From NCBI GenBank assembly GCA_036346225.1, contig JARFIW010001104.1, positions 7,590,001 through 7,654,000 on the forward strand: DNA of 64,000 nucleotides. Reading direction: 5' to 3'. Below the pieces are notes generated by a model. It saw only the letters and a list, made by a program, of their open reading frames with translations. It was not told the DNA's origin and did not search any database. This stretch comes from Platerodrilus igneus (taxonomy: Eukaryota; Arthropoda; Insecta; Coleoptera; Lycidae). The number at the start of each line of letters is the position of its first letter. Within the stretch, counting starts at the first letter, position 1. The position numbers were made by a program, and so were the translations under genes. Positions 33,500 to 44,167 of the stretch are shown here, in pieces.

Positions 33500-34761
33500 G
33501 GTAAAAAAGTTCTGAGCTTTTTCTTGCAAAATTCAATATTTATTTAAAAACAAACAAAAAGATATTAATCAACGAAATATTCCCCGTTTGCATCGATGAC
33601 CTTTTGCCATCTTTCGGGCAGCTTGTGAATTCCCTGATGATAGAAGCTCACTGGCTTCGAGGCGATAAAGTCATCAATGCATTTTCGTACCTCTTCAAGT
33701 GTCACAAAGTGTGTATCAGCCAAGTGATGCAGCAGCGACCGCAATAGGTAATAATCGGAAGGTGCTATGTCTGGGCTCTACGCCGCATGCGGGAGAAGTT
33801 CCCAGCCTAACGCAAAGATATGGTCCTGAGTCACTTTCGCAACATGTGGCCGGGCATTGTCATGAAACAGTATCACTTTACGACGTCCTTTGCCAGTAAA
33901 TGGCCTCTTTTCTTCAAAAGCATCGCTCAAATTGGTCAATTGTTGCTGATTGCGGTCTGCCTAATTGTTTCACCCGACTGTAACAACTCGTAATACAATA
34001 CTTTCCAATCCCATCATATGCAAAGCAAAACTTTCTTGCCGTGGATATTGGGCTTTGAAGTCGATGTCGAAGGTTGACCAGGGTCAACCCATTATTTTTT
34101 ACGCTTCGGGTTAATATAAAGTATCCACTTTTCATCGCCAGTAATGATTTGGTGCAAAAAATTCTTTTCACGGAACCTTGAAAGCAAAGTGAGTGCGGTG
34201 TCACGCCGTCGATTTTTGTTGTCTTCGGACAGTGCATGCGGAACCCATCTGCCTTCCTTCTGAACTTTTCTCATTGCATGTAAACGTGTGGAAATGGCTT
34301 GCTGCGTAATGCCAAGCGGCTGTGCAAGCTCCTTTTCAGTTTGTGCAGAGTTTATATCCAACAATGCTTGCAGTTCGTCCGTTTTAGTTTTCTGAGGGCG
34401 TCCAGTACGCGGTTCATCTTCAAGACTGAAATCTCCGTGGCGAAATTTTTGATACCAACTTTTACACGTAGCATGACTGACAGCTTTCTCTCCATATGCA
34501 GCACAAATCATTTCAGTGGCTTCAGTAGCATTTTTCTGCAGATGAATCGCGAAGTGGATGGAAAATCGAATATGCTCTTTTGTTATTGCCATCGTGAACA
34601 CTACTGATTTTGCAGATTATGTCCATCAAACATCAAACCGCATGGTATTTTTAAAGATCAAATGTCAACGTTGTAAAACCGTAAAAAGACGGGAAAACTA
34701 ATGAATTTTAAATTGTAGTTTCGGTTGTATGAAATCTAAAGCTCAGAACTTGTTTGTACAC
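33500..34761 (-). mobile_element. mariner element, minus strand
   Basis: The inverted ends share GTTCTGAGCTTT: GGTAAAAAAGTTCTGAGCTT at the left, and the reverse complement of AAAGCTCAGAACTTGTTTGT at the right. The span of about 1.26 kb is the usual mariner size. It contains one transposase gene with stops and frameshifts. Confidence 0.85.
33565..34601 (-). pseudogene. mariner transposase (DD34D), disrupted
   Basis: Start is at MFTMAITKE (34601) or MAITKE (34592). The N-terminal 169 codons are open and contain the HTH region (CAAYGEKAVSHATCKSWYQK), DEPRTGRPQK, the second HTH and ITGDEKW with the first catalytic Asp. After the stop near 34092 the frame shifts: [11 protein letters not shown] has the second Asp and SPDIAPSDYYLL the third, with 34 residues between them. 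The end is HKLPERWQKVIDANGEYFVD at the TAA 33565-33567. Total length of about 343 codons is normal for mariner. Visible damage includes a stop just before SPDIAP. Confidence 0.9.
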
Positions 34762-34783
34762 CAAATATATGTCATTCTTTACA

Positions 34784-34787
<4 letters not shown>

Positions 34788-34830
<43 letters not shown>
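34788..34830. repeat. (TA)n microsatellite
   Basis: The AT array directly precedes TTGCTATGATATT, the left end of LTR-like copy C2. Confidence 0.9.
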
Positions 34831-34833
<3 letters not shown>

Positions 34834-34925
34834 CTATGATATTCGTCCCACGATTGTGCGTCACAAATTTGCTGTGATCTAGGCCCCACGATTGGGCGTA
34901 ATAAATTTGCTATGATATTATGATA
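34831..34925. repeat. 38 bp tandem repeat at the left end of copy C2
   Basis: Two full units (34831-34868, 34869-34906) begin TTGCTATGAT and TTGCTGTGAT and share CCACGATTG and GCGT; a third partial unit starts at 34907. The repeated unit carries the terminal motif itself, so terminus-like sequences recur inside the element. Confidence 0.85.
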
Positions 34926-35849
34926 TGCCCTATTTTAGGATTATCGAGCCCCAATGTTATGAAATGTTAAATTAGGATTTTTACCCCGACTAGCTTACTG
35001 TATAAATCTTATTGAATCAAATAAAGCAATTCTAGAACACACAATATAATAATTGATAATATTTACAACACTCAAAGTTTTCCTTTTTGTACAAAATATC
35101 TACATATACCAGATTTACGCTTTTCTAAAAGCCAGCAAAAATATCTTTTAATTATATTCATGGACTTTCAAACGTTCCAAGATACTTATTCCATTTTCAT
35201 ATTATTTCTGTGACCTTTTTGATGACTCTTACAAATATACAATACATAGCTGTAAATTAATTGCGGTGAATGTAAAATGAAAATTTAACAAATAACGAAT
35301 AGCTCTTTGGTAGAGAGATGTAGACTGTATAAAATTTAAGTGGTAGTTAAAAAAACAACAAATAATTAATGTTTTTAACCAAATCAAACGTTTACTAAAA
35401 CACTCATCTGGTGATTTATGCAGCCATGCCAACGAAAAAAACGATGTAACCAAAAAACTACTCCTCTCTTTGGCGGGTGTTGCGAAGCACATTTATAACG
35501 ATAGCGGTGTTCTAAAGACAAGCGGTTCATGTAAATAATTGGTTCTATGTAGAACGTGTAAAATAGCGACAAATAGATAGACAAATCGATTCTCTCTTGG
35601 CTTTGTGGATTTTCCAGTCACAACACTGTTTGCACATGCGGAATAACAACGTTCACCACTCGCGGCACTTGTTGGCGCGTGCTTCAGTAAACCAAGGAAA
35701 TTTTACTCTAATAAATATAAATATACCGCGGCGAATTTAAATAATCAACAAACTCGATGTATTAATAAAATTGGCAGTACAATTTATAATTTTAACGGAA
35801 CAATAACAAACATTTAATTGAAACAATCTTTCAATAATACAGTGTGTTA

Positions 35850-36966
35850 AAATTGCTAACCTGGAATGGGTTCTGGAGTTCCATCCTAGTCTATAACCTG
35901 CATCCCTTTGCTGTGTCCGCTTTGCTTATTGGTGTGCCGGCCCCATATAAGAATCGCTTCCAATTAAAATCGTACCAAATTACAGTACATCCAAAATTAA
36001 AACGTCCCAAATCGGAAAATGTCCAAAATTGAAATATCTCCCATTTTTAAATATCACCAAAATTAGGATATGTCCAAAATTAAAGCCGTCTCTAATTAAA
36101 GGTCCCAAATTAAAGTCCGCAAATTAAAGTCCCAAATTACAGTCCACAAATTAAAGTACGTCCAAATTAAAGGTCCAAAATTACAGTCCGCAATTACAGT
36201 ACATCCAAATTAAAGGTCCAAAATTATAGTCCGCAATTACAGTCCTGTTTCGTTCATATTAGAAATGAATTTAATTAAGTTGTTTAACTTACGTCTATCT
36301 ATAGATCGGCTTATATTTCATTGCTCAAATTCTCGCACTTTAAAAACTGAGTTGTTTTGATTTTTACTTTACTAGTTACGTGAGTTTTCAACACCATAGA
36401 ACATTGTTGTTGCCTAGTTAAATGTAGACTAAAAGGTCGTTCCGTTACTATCTTATATATAAGCCCTTCTTCCAATTGTTTTTATTGGCGTGTTTTCAAT
36501 CTAGGCAGATACTTTTGCCTTATCTAGCTGAACTCGGAATTTTTACAAATTACTTAATTCAAATCCTCGATGAATGCTCTGTTCGTCACGTCCGCATTCA
36601 GCATGTTGCAGTATTATTCAATGGTTTTCCAACTTTTGGCTTTGAATTTACTCACGTATGTGATGTTTGTTAATTTATCACATAATTGAACCGCCTGGTG
36701 TTTATTTGTTTCCACAGAATATTGGTTTTCTGAACAAATGTGTTTTATTCTAGACACGTAACGATTTTCTAATAATGAATTATTTAGGATGCGTTTACGT
36801 TGATATTTTTGACGCAATCGTTAAGTATTTTCAATGCCAATTTATCTATGCTTCCCGGTAATTTAATTTTTATGCAATTTATTAAGTTTTAAAAGTTTAT
36901 CTTTACCTGTAAACTATACTTAGACATATTTATGTTCTCATGCATTTAATCCCGTGTATTTTATAT
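35850..36966. mobile_element. 1.1 kb insertion inside LTR-like copy C2
   Basis: Comparison with C5 shows the host repeat interrupted after AATACAGTGT and resuming at TATACAGTGTCCTC. ACAGTGT is therefore present on both sides, consistent with a 7-8 bp target duplication. The inserted DNA has no recognised coding sequence or inverted ends, but includes a minisatellite at 35955-36246. Confidence 0.5.
35955..36246. repeat. Minisatellite of TCCAAATTAAAG / TCCAAAATTACAG units
   Basis: Around 20 degenerate units of about 12-15 bp, alternating AATTAAAG and AATTACAG, span nearly 290 bp. Units become more regular toward the right, where a longer period containing GTACATCCAAATTAAAGG is repeated. Confidence 0.85.
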
Positions 36967-37115
36967 ACAGTGTCCTCTTAATTGATATTATGTAGAATGA
37001 CCGATTTACTCTTATAATTTCTGGAATTATTTGACTTTCTTAAAGTTAAAGTTGCTTATATTTATTCTACAAGCCCTATGACTTGATCTACCCTTAAACT
37101 AACCTATTATCATAG

Positions 37116-37118
<3 letters not shown>

Positions 37119-37164
<46 letters not shown>
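37119..37164. repeat. (TA)n microsatellite
   Basis: The AT array directly follows the right end CATAGCAA of LTR-like copy C2. Confidence 0.9.
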
Positions 37165-37168
<4 letters not shown>

Positions 37169-38689
37169 GGGTTAGCCACGGGGAACGCCACGGAGTTTTA
37201 TAGCAAAACGGTGTATCTGTTCAAAGCTTTTTCATAGTAGATCTATGTAAGTCCGAAAGGGCTACATTTTAAAATTATTTTGATATATACAGGGTGTACT
37301 AAGAAAAAGTTACATATCAAAGTTATATTTTTCTTATAGAACATCTTATTTTTCGTTGCATGTTTGAATTGTACGTGGAAAATAAACTGGATTTCTTTGA
37401 AGGCTCATTATACCTAAATGCAGAGCGTTTTGATTTATTTCACTTTTTCTAGAATTCTAAGGGTTTCGTATAAATTAAATAATTCTAAAACCAATTCACT
37501 CAGACAAATTTGTTTTTAACACTTAATATTAGACCGTACCCTTCACTGATCAAATAACTTACTAAAAGCAGATCTACTACAGGGTGTTCAGAAAATGCAA
37601 TTTCAATATTGACAGATTCAAAGTATAATATTGTTGTTATTTTAAATAGAACATCCTGTATTTTATCAGTTAGTCTTATAGTAATTTTGATCGTCTTTCA
37701 AACGGTATTAAGGTTGCTTATACCTATCTTTTTGAACTTTGACGTAGTTTGCATATTTTTGAAATTTAACAGATATTTACAAACTAAGTTCAGAACTGGA
37801 AACAAACGATTGAAAATAAGGTTTTAACGCAACGAAGTTCATCAAAATAAACACGTAATCTAGAAAGATAAACAACCTGGCATACTAGCTATTTAACAGA
37901 ATCAACGCATAAATAAATAAACGCGTTCAAATACATCATTATTAGAAATATGAGTACGTGACAAAAGGCATTGTATTTCGATAAAAACAACATATTTGGA
38001 GCAACCAACAGAATGTATAACAGGCGGTCCGTGATGCGATGAGGTTTGAACCATAGTCGACACAAACATGAAGACGTGACAGAATGCGATGAAAATTTGA
38101 AATTTCTGAGAAATATACTGCACGAAGTTGAACGTCTACGTGTGAGATCAAGCATCTGAACAAGAATTGGAACAAGGAAATTTTAGAAATACCGATTTCT
38201 GAAGAGATTGGCGCAAAGTACAACGCGTTGATCAACAAAAACACGATGAACACCAATAAGAAAATTGATAGGTGGAGTCTATAAATACTATGGGGACCTT
38301 GTGAACATTTAGTATCTTTTCGATAAGGCACTAACTACGTCAATTGAAAGTTAAATATTACGTATAAGTGAACTTAGTGAAAGTTAATAATTTATTATAA
38401 TAGTGAAAATCAAAAGTGCAAAATTATACAACGAGAAATAGCCGTTTTGATCTTAAAACGTAAGGTAAACTATTAGTTGAATTTTATTCTAATATTTAAG
38501 AATATAGGGCTCTAAAGATACTTTTAAAGATACCTCTAAATACAACTCTAAATAAAACTCCAGATATACTTCGAAATAAATTTCTAAATGTACCACTAAA
38601 ACAAACTTCGAGAATATTATAAAAATACTTACAAAGCTTACTTACAAGCTTACAAAGAAACATAAAATAAATGTCAAGATACTCAAAAT
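37165..38689. other. Noncoding DNA with two TACAGGGTGT motifs
   Basis: The motif, like the tip of the Tc1-type element at 30.9 kb, occurs at 37288-37297 and 37578-37587 in the same orientation, so they are not the two ends of one element. The sequence after each (ACTAAGAAAAAG and TCAGAAAATGCA) may be degraded MITE ends. No gene was recognised; minus-strand frames at 37889-38331 overlap each other and look like chance. Confidence 0.45.
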
Positions 38690-38840
38690 GTCAAACTTGA
38701 AGTTTTTATTATTTTGAAAACGATCCTAGGTCATGGATCGAAACGTAAATAAAGATGATTTTAAAAACTATGAGTGGTTTAATTCCCAAAGAAGATTAAG
38801 AAGAATGCTAAACAAACCACAACAAACATACAGGGAGTGT
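38690..38840 (+). repeat. Dispersed repeat with conserved hairpin, copy 2
   Basis: Partner of 9085-9225, at about 80 percent identity by eye. The hairpin CGATC/GATCG is conserved, and both copies end at ACAACAAACATACAGGGA. Confidence 0.75.
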
Positions 38841-39029
38841 ATACTCAAATTAAGCTACAAGTAAAGCTCCAAGCAATTATAATAATCCGAAGGAAAATTC
38901 AAGCAACAGTTAATTAATCATTCTGGTCAACAAGTAAAGCAAGTCAAGCTGTAAGAATCCAGGGGTACTGACCACCGATATTCAGAAGCAGTTCTTAGAA
39001 CTACAAGCAAGGAAAACACAGGTCAGAAA

Positions 39030-39646
39030 TTTTATTCATTATTAGTATAAGACTGTTTTTCAATTTTTAACATTTAATGTTTGCAATATCAAATATCTGT
39101 AAGGGTCATCAAAAATCATTTGAAAATTTTAAAAATAGAAAAGAAAATTGTTTTGAACGTTCAAAAGGTACTTAATAGTAATTACAGTGATATTTTTGCT
39201 GTCTTTCAGGAAATATAAATTTGGTGGAAACGGATAAATATTAATATTTTATTCAGGGACTTTTTGAATGTTGAACAAATTAATAAGTTATTGACATAAA
39301 AGTGTACATATTAACGATCACTATATTGTATAATTTTGGATGGATTCATTTACATTATTTTAACAGATAGGTAATAGAAAGAAAAGGGGTAAACAATCTT
39401 TTTTGATCGTGACGTAGGGCACTCTGTGTTTAATAGATTGAGCTAGCCGAGGCATACAAAAAAATAGAAATTATAGAATTTAGAGACGCAGAGTAAAAAG
39501 AACCTAATACGAACACAACAATATAGTTTTAAAAGGTTAGGGGCTCTGAAATAGCAAAGCTATATATCGAAGAAATAAAGGGGCTAAAGAAAAGATCACA
39601 GCAACAAAAATATCATACCAACGTAGGGGCTTTTCATAGCAATATG
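39030..39646 (-). repeat. Diverged LTR-like copy C3 (5' side of the gypsy element)
   Basis: It is similar to the reverse complement of C2. Blocks such as TGTAAGGGTCATCAAAAAT, GATATTTTTGCTGTCTTTCA and, at the right end, GATCACAGCAA followed by TTTTCATAGCAATATGTATA line up with the C2 left end, including its 38 bp internal repeat. Divergence is high, so the left limit is approximate. Confidence 0.5.
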
Positions 39647-39796
39647 TATATAATATATAATAATTGCAATACGTTAGTATTCATCAACTTACCTTGTGTA
39701 AAAAAATTTAATTTAAAAGTATAAGGGTGGCGAAATTTAAAATCTGCAAGGAATTTTATCATATTAAAAATTTTAAAATTTTGAAATTAAATACAA

Positions 39797-41179
39797 ATGG
39801 ATAAACGAATAAAGGAAACTAGAGAAGCATTAAGGAATCAAGGGGTAGAAATAGGGTTTCAAGAAAGCGTAATACAAGGGCAACAATTGACACGAAGTCA
39901 AAGTGAAGAACAGCAGATATCGCAACAATCTGAAATGATGTCTATTTTATTAGCGTTAAATAGAAAAATGGACAAAAGCGAAGAGACCATGAAAAATATT
40001 AAGATGCAGATTGAGGAAAATGGAGAAAAGCTAGGTGCCGAAATAAAAATTATAAGCGACGGATTAAAAGAAACAAATCAAACAATCGCGGAAGCAGGTA
40101 CAATTTAAGAATAAATTTATTAGAATGATGGGCGATGTGGATAAAGTTAGGGACGAAGTTTGGAAAGTTAAATTATATCAGGAAACGTGTGAAAAGGAAA
40201 CTAGTGCTAGGATCACAGGTATAGATATAAAAATGCAGGAAATTATGAGATAGGATTTAATGTTGTAAATAGAGAATTAGGTAATTTAAAATCAGAATTC
40301 TAAAATGCTGGTAGGAATCAGGGACAATACACTAAGATAAATAGACTGGAAATATCAGTTGAGCAATATTCCAAATTTTACGGAAACACCAAGGTGAATC
40401 CGAAAATATTATTGAATAATATAAGAAAATTAATACAGGGATCAACGGATAAAAGGTACAATTTAAATTTCGTTAGGTCAATGTTGAAAGGAAGCGCGGA
40501 AATATGGTTTGACTTGATAGAAAATGTGATAGGAACATTCCAGGAATTTGAGAGTAGATTTGTAAGAAAATTTTGGGGAGACAATCAACAATACAAAGCG
40601 CGAGATAATTTAATTACAGAAAAATATAATCAGAACTTAGGGATGACACGAGAGTTATAAGCCATACAAAAATTTAGTATAGCTAAGCAATTAGATCCTC
40701 CGATGGAAGAAACACAAACCACAAAGTACTTAGCGGGACATTTTGGAGAAGAGATAAGACATTATGTGATGATTCAAACTATAGTAAATAGGGAGATATT
40801 ACTGGAATACTTATAACGTTGTGATAAGTTAGGACAGAGTCGTGTGGCGGAAGGTAGGATGGTACGAAGATAACGAGAAAACATAGTTAGAATGCAAAGG
40901 AGTACTGATAATGATAGACCAAATTATAGGGGAAATTATGAGGGAAATTTTTATAGAAATAATTATAATAACTGCAACGACAATAATTTTAGAAAGAATT
41001 CAAATACAAGAAACACGCCAAGAAGAGAAACAGAGCAAACGAACCACGACAGGAACATAAATCAGTATACACTACAAGCACGACATCGGGAACAATCAGC
41101 ACAACCTACAAGAACGAATCGTACCTATGCAGAAGTTACGAGTCAAGCAAGACCATCTACGTCGAATCAGGATTCTTGA
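39797..41179 (+). pseudogene. Ty3/gypsy gag, interrupted by stops
   Basis: The frame starting at ATG 39797 is Gln/Lys/Glu-rich with a coiled-coil-like MDKSEETMKNIKMQIEENGE. After stops the same frame contains the gag core LKGSAEIWFDLIENV, then FQEFESRFVRKFWG and the Arg/Asn-rich tail NYRGNYEGNFYRNNYNN that replaces zinc knuckles. It ends at the TGA 41177-41179, overlapping the next frame by a -1 shift. At least four stops break it. Confidence 0.7.
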
Positions 41180-42159
41180 ATGAGGACAAACCAAGTAAGC
41201 ACTTAAGAATTAATGGATATGAACACCAGCGCGAATATATAAAATGTGAAATGGAAAAGGATTTGAATAAAAACTTACTACCGATAGTTAAATTGAAACT
41301 TGGAAATAGTAGAGGTGGGACACTCATTGATACGGGAGCAGAAGCGTCGTTAGTGTCTGAAGATTTTGTTAAACGGGAAAAGTTAATGGGGAAAATGATG
41401 CCAATTAGGAAGTTTAATTTAATAGCACCGAATAGCAAGAGATTTGCAAGTGTGAATAGGATAATAATTCTGGAATGTGAAGTGCGTAAGATGAAGTATG
41501 AGAATAAATTTATAATAGTGCAGGGGTTAAGAATAGATGTAATATTTGGTATGGACATAATTGATAAGTTGGAATTAAAAATAAGTGCCGAAGAAAAGAT
41601 AATAGATGTAAAAGGGGAATGTATAAAATGGGTTAATGAGGAAAGTGTTGAAGTCGAAGGAGACTGTTTAAATATTAATCAATTTGAGAGTGAACTTGAT
41701 GTAAAAGGGGATGTTGATGATGAAATAAAATATCCAGAAGAGATAAAAGAGAGGGTGAAAGCATTATCAATGAAGAATTCCGAATTAATAGGATCAGAAT
41801 CCAGAATAGCAACGGGGTATGTGAATAAATCAGAAGTTATAGACACGGAGCCGGTTAACGTAATTTCACCAGAACGCGAATCAAGAAAATACACCGGTTT
41901 TTATATAAAAGGAAAAATTTCTAAATGTGAAGTGTTTTGTTTTGGTTTGTTAGCAAATAAGGATGTGATATGGGAACCGTATGAAGAATTTGGGAATGAT
42001 ATGTTAAATTTTAGAAAAGACTTGGAACAAATTTTGTTAAAATTAAATTTCGTAGGGAGAAAAGTAAACAAGAAGCAGTGTGAACTCTCTCAGGGTGAAA
42101 CAAAATTTTTGGGATATGAAATAGGATATATTAGGGGAAAAATAATGCAAATAAATTAA
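41176..42159 (+). CDS. Ty3/gypsy protease fused to an RT remnant (intact 327-codon frame)
   Basis: The frame is -1 relative to gag and open upstream of 41176 as well. The first codon at 41176 is TTG, so expression by -1 frameshifting from gag is more likely than an independent start. It includes an aspartic protease (TLIDTGAEASLVSEDF, active-site DTG) and the later VIFGMDIIDKLEL. A spacer of about 100 residues follows. The end matches the part of RT after the catalytic site: MLNFRKDLEQILLKLNFVGR, KKQCELSQGETKFLGYEI. The RT catalytic palm is missing, so a deletion has joined the two in frame. It could still yield protease but no polymerase. Confidence 0.75.
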   Translation: MNEDKPSKHLRINGYEHQREYIKCEMEKDLNKNLLPIVKLKLGNSRGGTLIDTGAEASLVSEDFVKREKLMGKMMPIRKFNLIAPNSKRFASVNRIIILECEVRKMKYENKFIIVQGLRIDVIFGMDIIDKLELKISAEEKIIDVKGECIKWVNEESVEVEGDCLNINQFESELDVKGDVDDEIKYPEEIKERVKALSMKNSELIGSESRIATGYVNKSEVIDTEPVNVISPERESRKYTGFYIKGKISKCEVFCFGLLANKDVIWEPYEEFGNDMLNFRKDLEQILLKLNFVGRKVNKKQCELSQGETKFLGYEIGYIRGKIMQIN

Positions 42160-42615
42160 CTTTAGAAAATAATTTCGAAAAGATAGTGAATATGGGTCAT
42201 AAGAAGGATAAAATAATTGCAGAGAAAATAACTTTTAATAATGGTGAAAAATTGTACAAATTGTAAAAACAACTAGTGTAAATAGGGAAGTAAATAGGGA
42301 TATAATTATAAATTAGAATAGGTATAGACAAATAGGGGAATTAAATAGGGATATGATTATAAAATAGGATAGGTTCATAATAAATTAGGAATAGGTAAAT
42401 GGAAAGGTATAGATAAATAGAAGTGGTCTATTAGAAATGGGAAAAGATGATGATACATTTATAAAAATAGGAAAAGTATAGATAGATAAAAATTAGGGAG
42501 ACAAAATGTTTAGTATAGAACCTTGGGTAAATAATAATCATAAGTTAAGATAGGTGTAAGTAGAATTTGGGATAGCAATTTAGAGATAGGATTAATTAGA
42601 TTTTGCAAATAATAT
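42160..42615. other. Purine-rich 3' region of the gypsy element
   Basis: The plus strand is strikingly rich in A and G, with recurrent AAATAGGGA and ATAGGTA words. No coding frame continues. This could hold the polypurine tract. Confidence 0.5.
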
Positions 42616-43224
42616 TGGGGAACAATTGAAAACAAAAGAGTTAGAAAATAAAAAAATAAAAATTTTAAAATGGAATTAATGCTTATAAATTGGATTTAAT
42701 TTATTGGCTAGCAAAATGGCATTATTGAAAATTTTCATATTTTAATTTTGGAATAATGCTATGATTGGTATTTAATAGTTAAGATTATCATAAAGGTCGT
42801 ATTTATAAATATAAAATAGGGATTTGAACTTAGAAGGTCCCAAATAATTCAGATTAAGATATTTTGTGCATTCTAAAAATGATAATTTAATGAGATATTA
42901 TTATTGAAAAGATTGTTTAATTGTAAATATTATCATTATTATATTTGTGTTCTAAAGGTTGACTAATATTGAAAATAAATAAGATCTTGATTCGAAGGTC
43001 TCCGGTAAAAATTAAACTAATATTCCATATCAAGTGGCTTTCAATAGCTAAATTTTAGTAGAATTCTGTACGAAATATAAATATATATATTATTATATAT
43101 ATATATAATATATTATATTGTGGTTCTAGAATTGTTTATTTGATCAGTATTCAAACTATGGTAACCTAAACTTATATCCATATAGTGGATTATCTAATTT
43201 TAGGTGCCAATCGTAGGACAATAT

Positions 43225-43230
<6 letters not shown>
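42616..43230 (-). repeat. LTR-like copy C4 with 140 bp internal flank
   Basis: Read on the minus strand, this 615 bp matches 43489-44172: ACAATATCACACA at its right edge corresponds to TGTGATATTGTCC, AATTGCTTTATTTGA-like blocks follow, ATAATGCTATGAT lies at 42752-42764, then AAAATTTTC and the run TTTTCAATTGTTCCCC at the far left. The LTR-like part is about 42759-43230; the rest (42616-42758) is the retroelement's internal 3' flank. It borders (TA)n at 43231. Confidence 0.7.
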
Positions 43231-43274
<44 letters not shown>

Positions 43275-43294
43275 TATATATATATATATATATA
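43231..43294. repeat. (TA)n microsatellite
   Basis: AT array with one TTAA interruption near 43269, between copy C4 and direct repeat DR1. Confidence 0.9.
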
Positions 43295-43433
43295 TTGAAG
43301 TTACCAATAGCTAAAAGAGTATAAACAGAATTTTGTTGTTTGAAGGTTTGCGTATATGCCAAATGAAGCCAAAGATCAGATCACGTAACTGTAAAATTTG
43401 TGTTTGCCGTACTTTACAAATGGTAAAGTATTT
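43295..43433 (+). repeat. 139 bp direct repeat DR1
   Basis: It is almost identical to 44211-44349 (TTGAAG start, AATAGCTAAAAGAGTATAAA, CCAAATGAAGCCAAAGATCA, GGTAAAGTATTT end). A few single-base changes and a short indel separate them. Confidence 0.9.
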
Positions 43434-43447
43434 CCAGGAACATTCAT

Positions 43448-43450
<3 letters not shown>

Positions 43451-43488
<38 letters not shown>
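43451..43488. repeat. (TA)n microsatellite
   Basis: AT array between DR1 and the TTGCTGTGATATT start of copy C5. Confidence 0.9.
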
Positions 43489-43491
<3 letters not shown>

Positions 43492-44167
43492 CTGTGATAT
43501 TGTCCTCACGATTGGGCGTACCCTAAAAATTGCTATGATAATCGCCCCCACTTGATATGGAATATTAAGTTTAAGGTTTTTACCCCGAGTAGCTTTCTGA
43601 ATAAATCTTATTGAGTCAAATAAAGCAATTCTAGAACACACAATATAATAATTGATAATATTTACAACACTCAAAATTTTTTTTTTCGTACAAAATATCT
43701 ACATATACCAGATTTATGCTTTTCTGAAAGCCAGCAAAAATATCCTTTAATTATATTCCGGGACCTTCGAACGTTCCAAGATCCCTATTTTATTTTCATA
43801 TTATTTTAGTGACCTTTTTGATGACTCTTACAAATATACAATGCATAGCAAATATTAAATTGAAACAATCTTTCAATAATACAGTGTCTTCTTAATTGAC
43901 ATTTTGTAGAATGAACAATTTACTCTTATAATTTCTGAAATTATTTGACCTTCTTAAAGTTAAAATTTCTTATATTTATAAATACGACCTTTATGACTTA
44001 ACCTACCCTTAAACTATCCTATTATCATAGCATTATTCCCCAAAATTAAAATAGAAAATTTTCAATCAATGCCATTTTTGGCGCCCAACGTGAAATTAAA
44101 TCCACATTTATAAAAATTCTTTCATTTTTATTTTTTTATTTTCTAACTCTTTTGTTTTCAATTGTTC

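Larger units (their letters stand above)
34831..37118 (+). repeat. LTR-like repeat copy C2, carrying two insertions
   Basis: It starts TTGCTATGATATT and ends ATTATCATAGCAA, an inverted pair matching at 12 of 13 bases, with (TA)n on both sides. Homology to copy C5 (43489-44034) covers three blocks: 34831-35245, about 35806-35848 and 36966-37114. The intervals 35246-35805 and 35850-36965 are absent from C5 and are probably insertions. In this orientation there is an AATAAA signal in TCAAATAAAGCAATTC. No coding content was seen. It could be a solo LTR of the Ty3/gypsy element at 39-43 kb or a nonautonomous DNA element; see findings. Confidence 0.65.
39030..43230 (+). mobile_element. Ty3/gypsy-like LTR retrotransposon, internally deleted
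   Basis: Gag-like and protease/RT frames (39797-42159, plus strand) are bracketed by two same-oriented copies of an LTR-like repeat, C3 (39030-39646, strongly diverged) and C4 (42759-43230). The order is LTR, gag, protease, RT remnant, LTR. The RT core with YxDD, RNase H and integrase are missing. No envelope-like frame was seen. A weak TGGCG primer-binding-like site follows C3 at 39728. Confidence 0.65.

Noticed and set aside
34831..37118. Copy C2 as a simple MITE
   Set aside because: Termini are inverted and lie in TA, but other copies flank gypsy genes in LTR arrangement and extend past one terminus, so an LTR origin is at least as likely; left open rather than called a MITE.
39030..43230. 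Endogenous retrovirus with envelope gene
   Set aside because: No envelope-like frame and integrase is deleted; treated as a plain Ty3/gypsy remnant.
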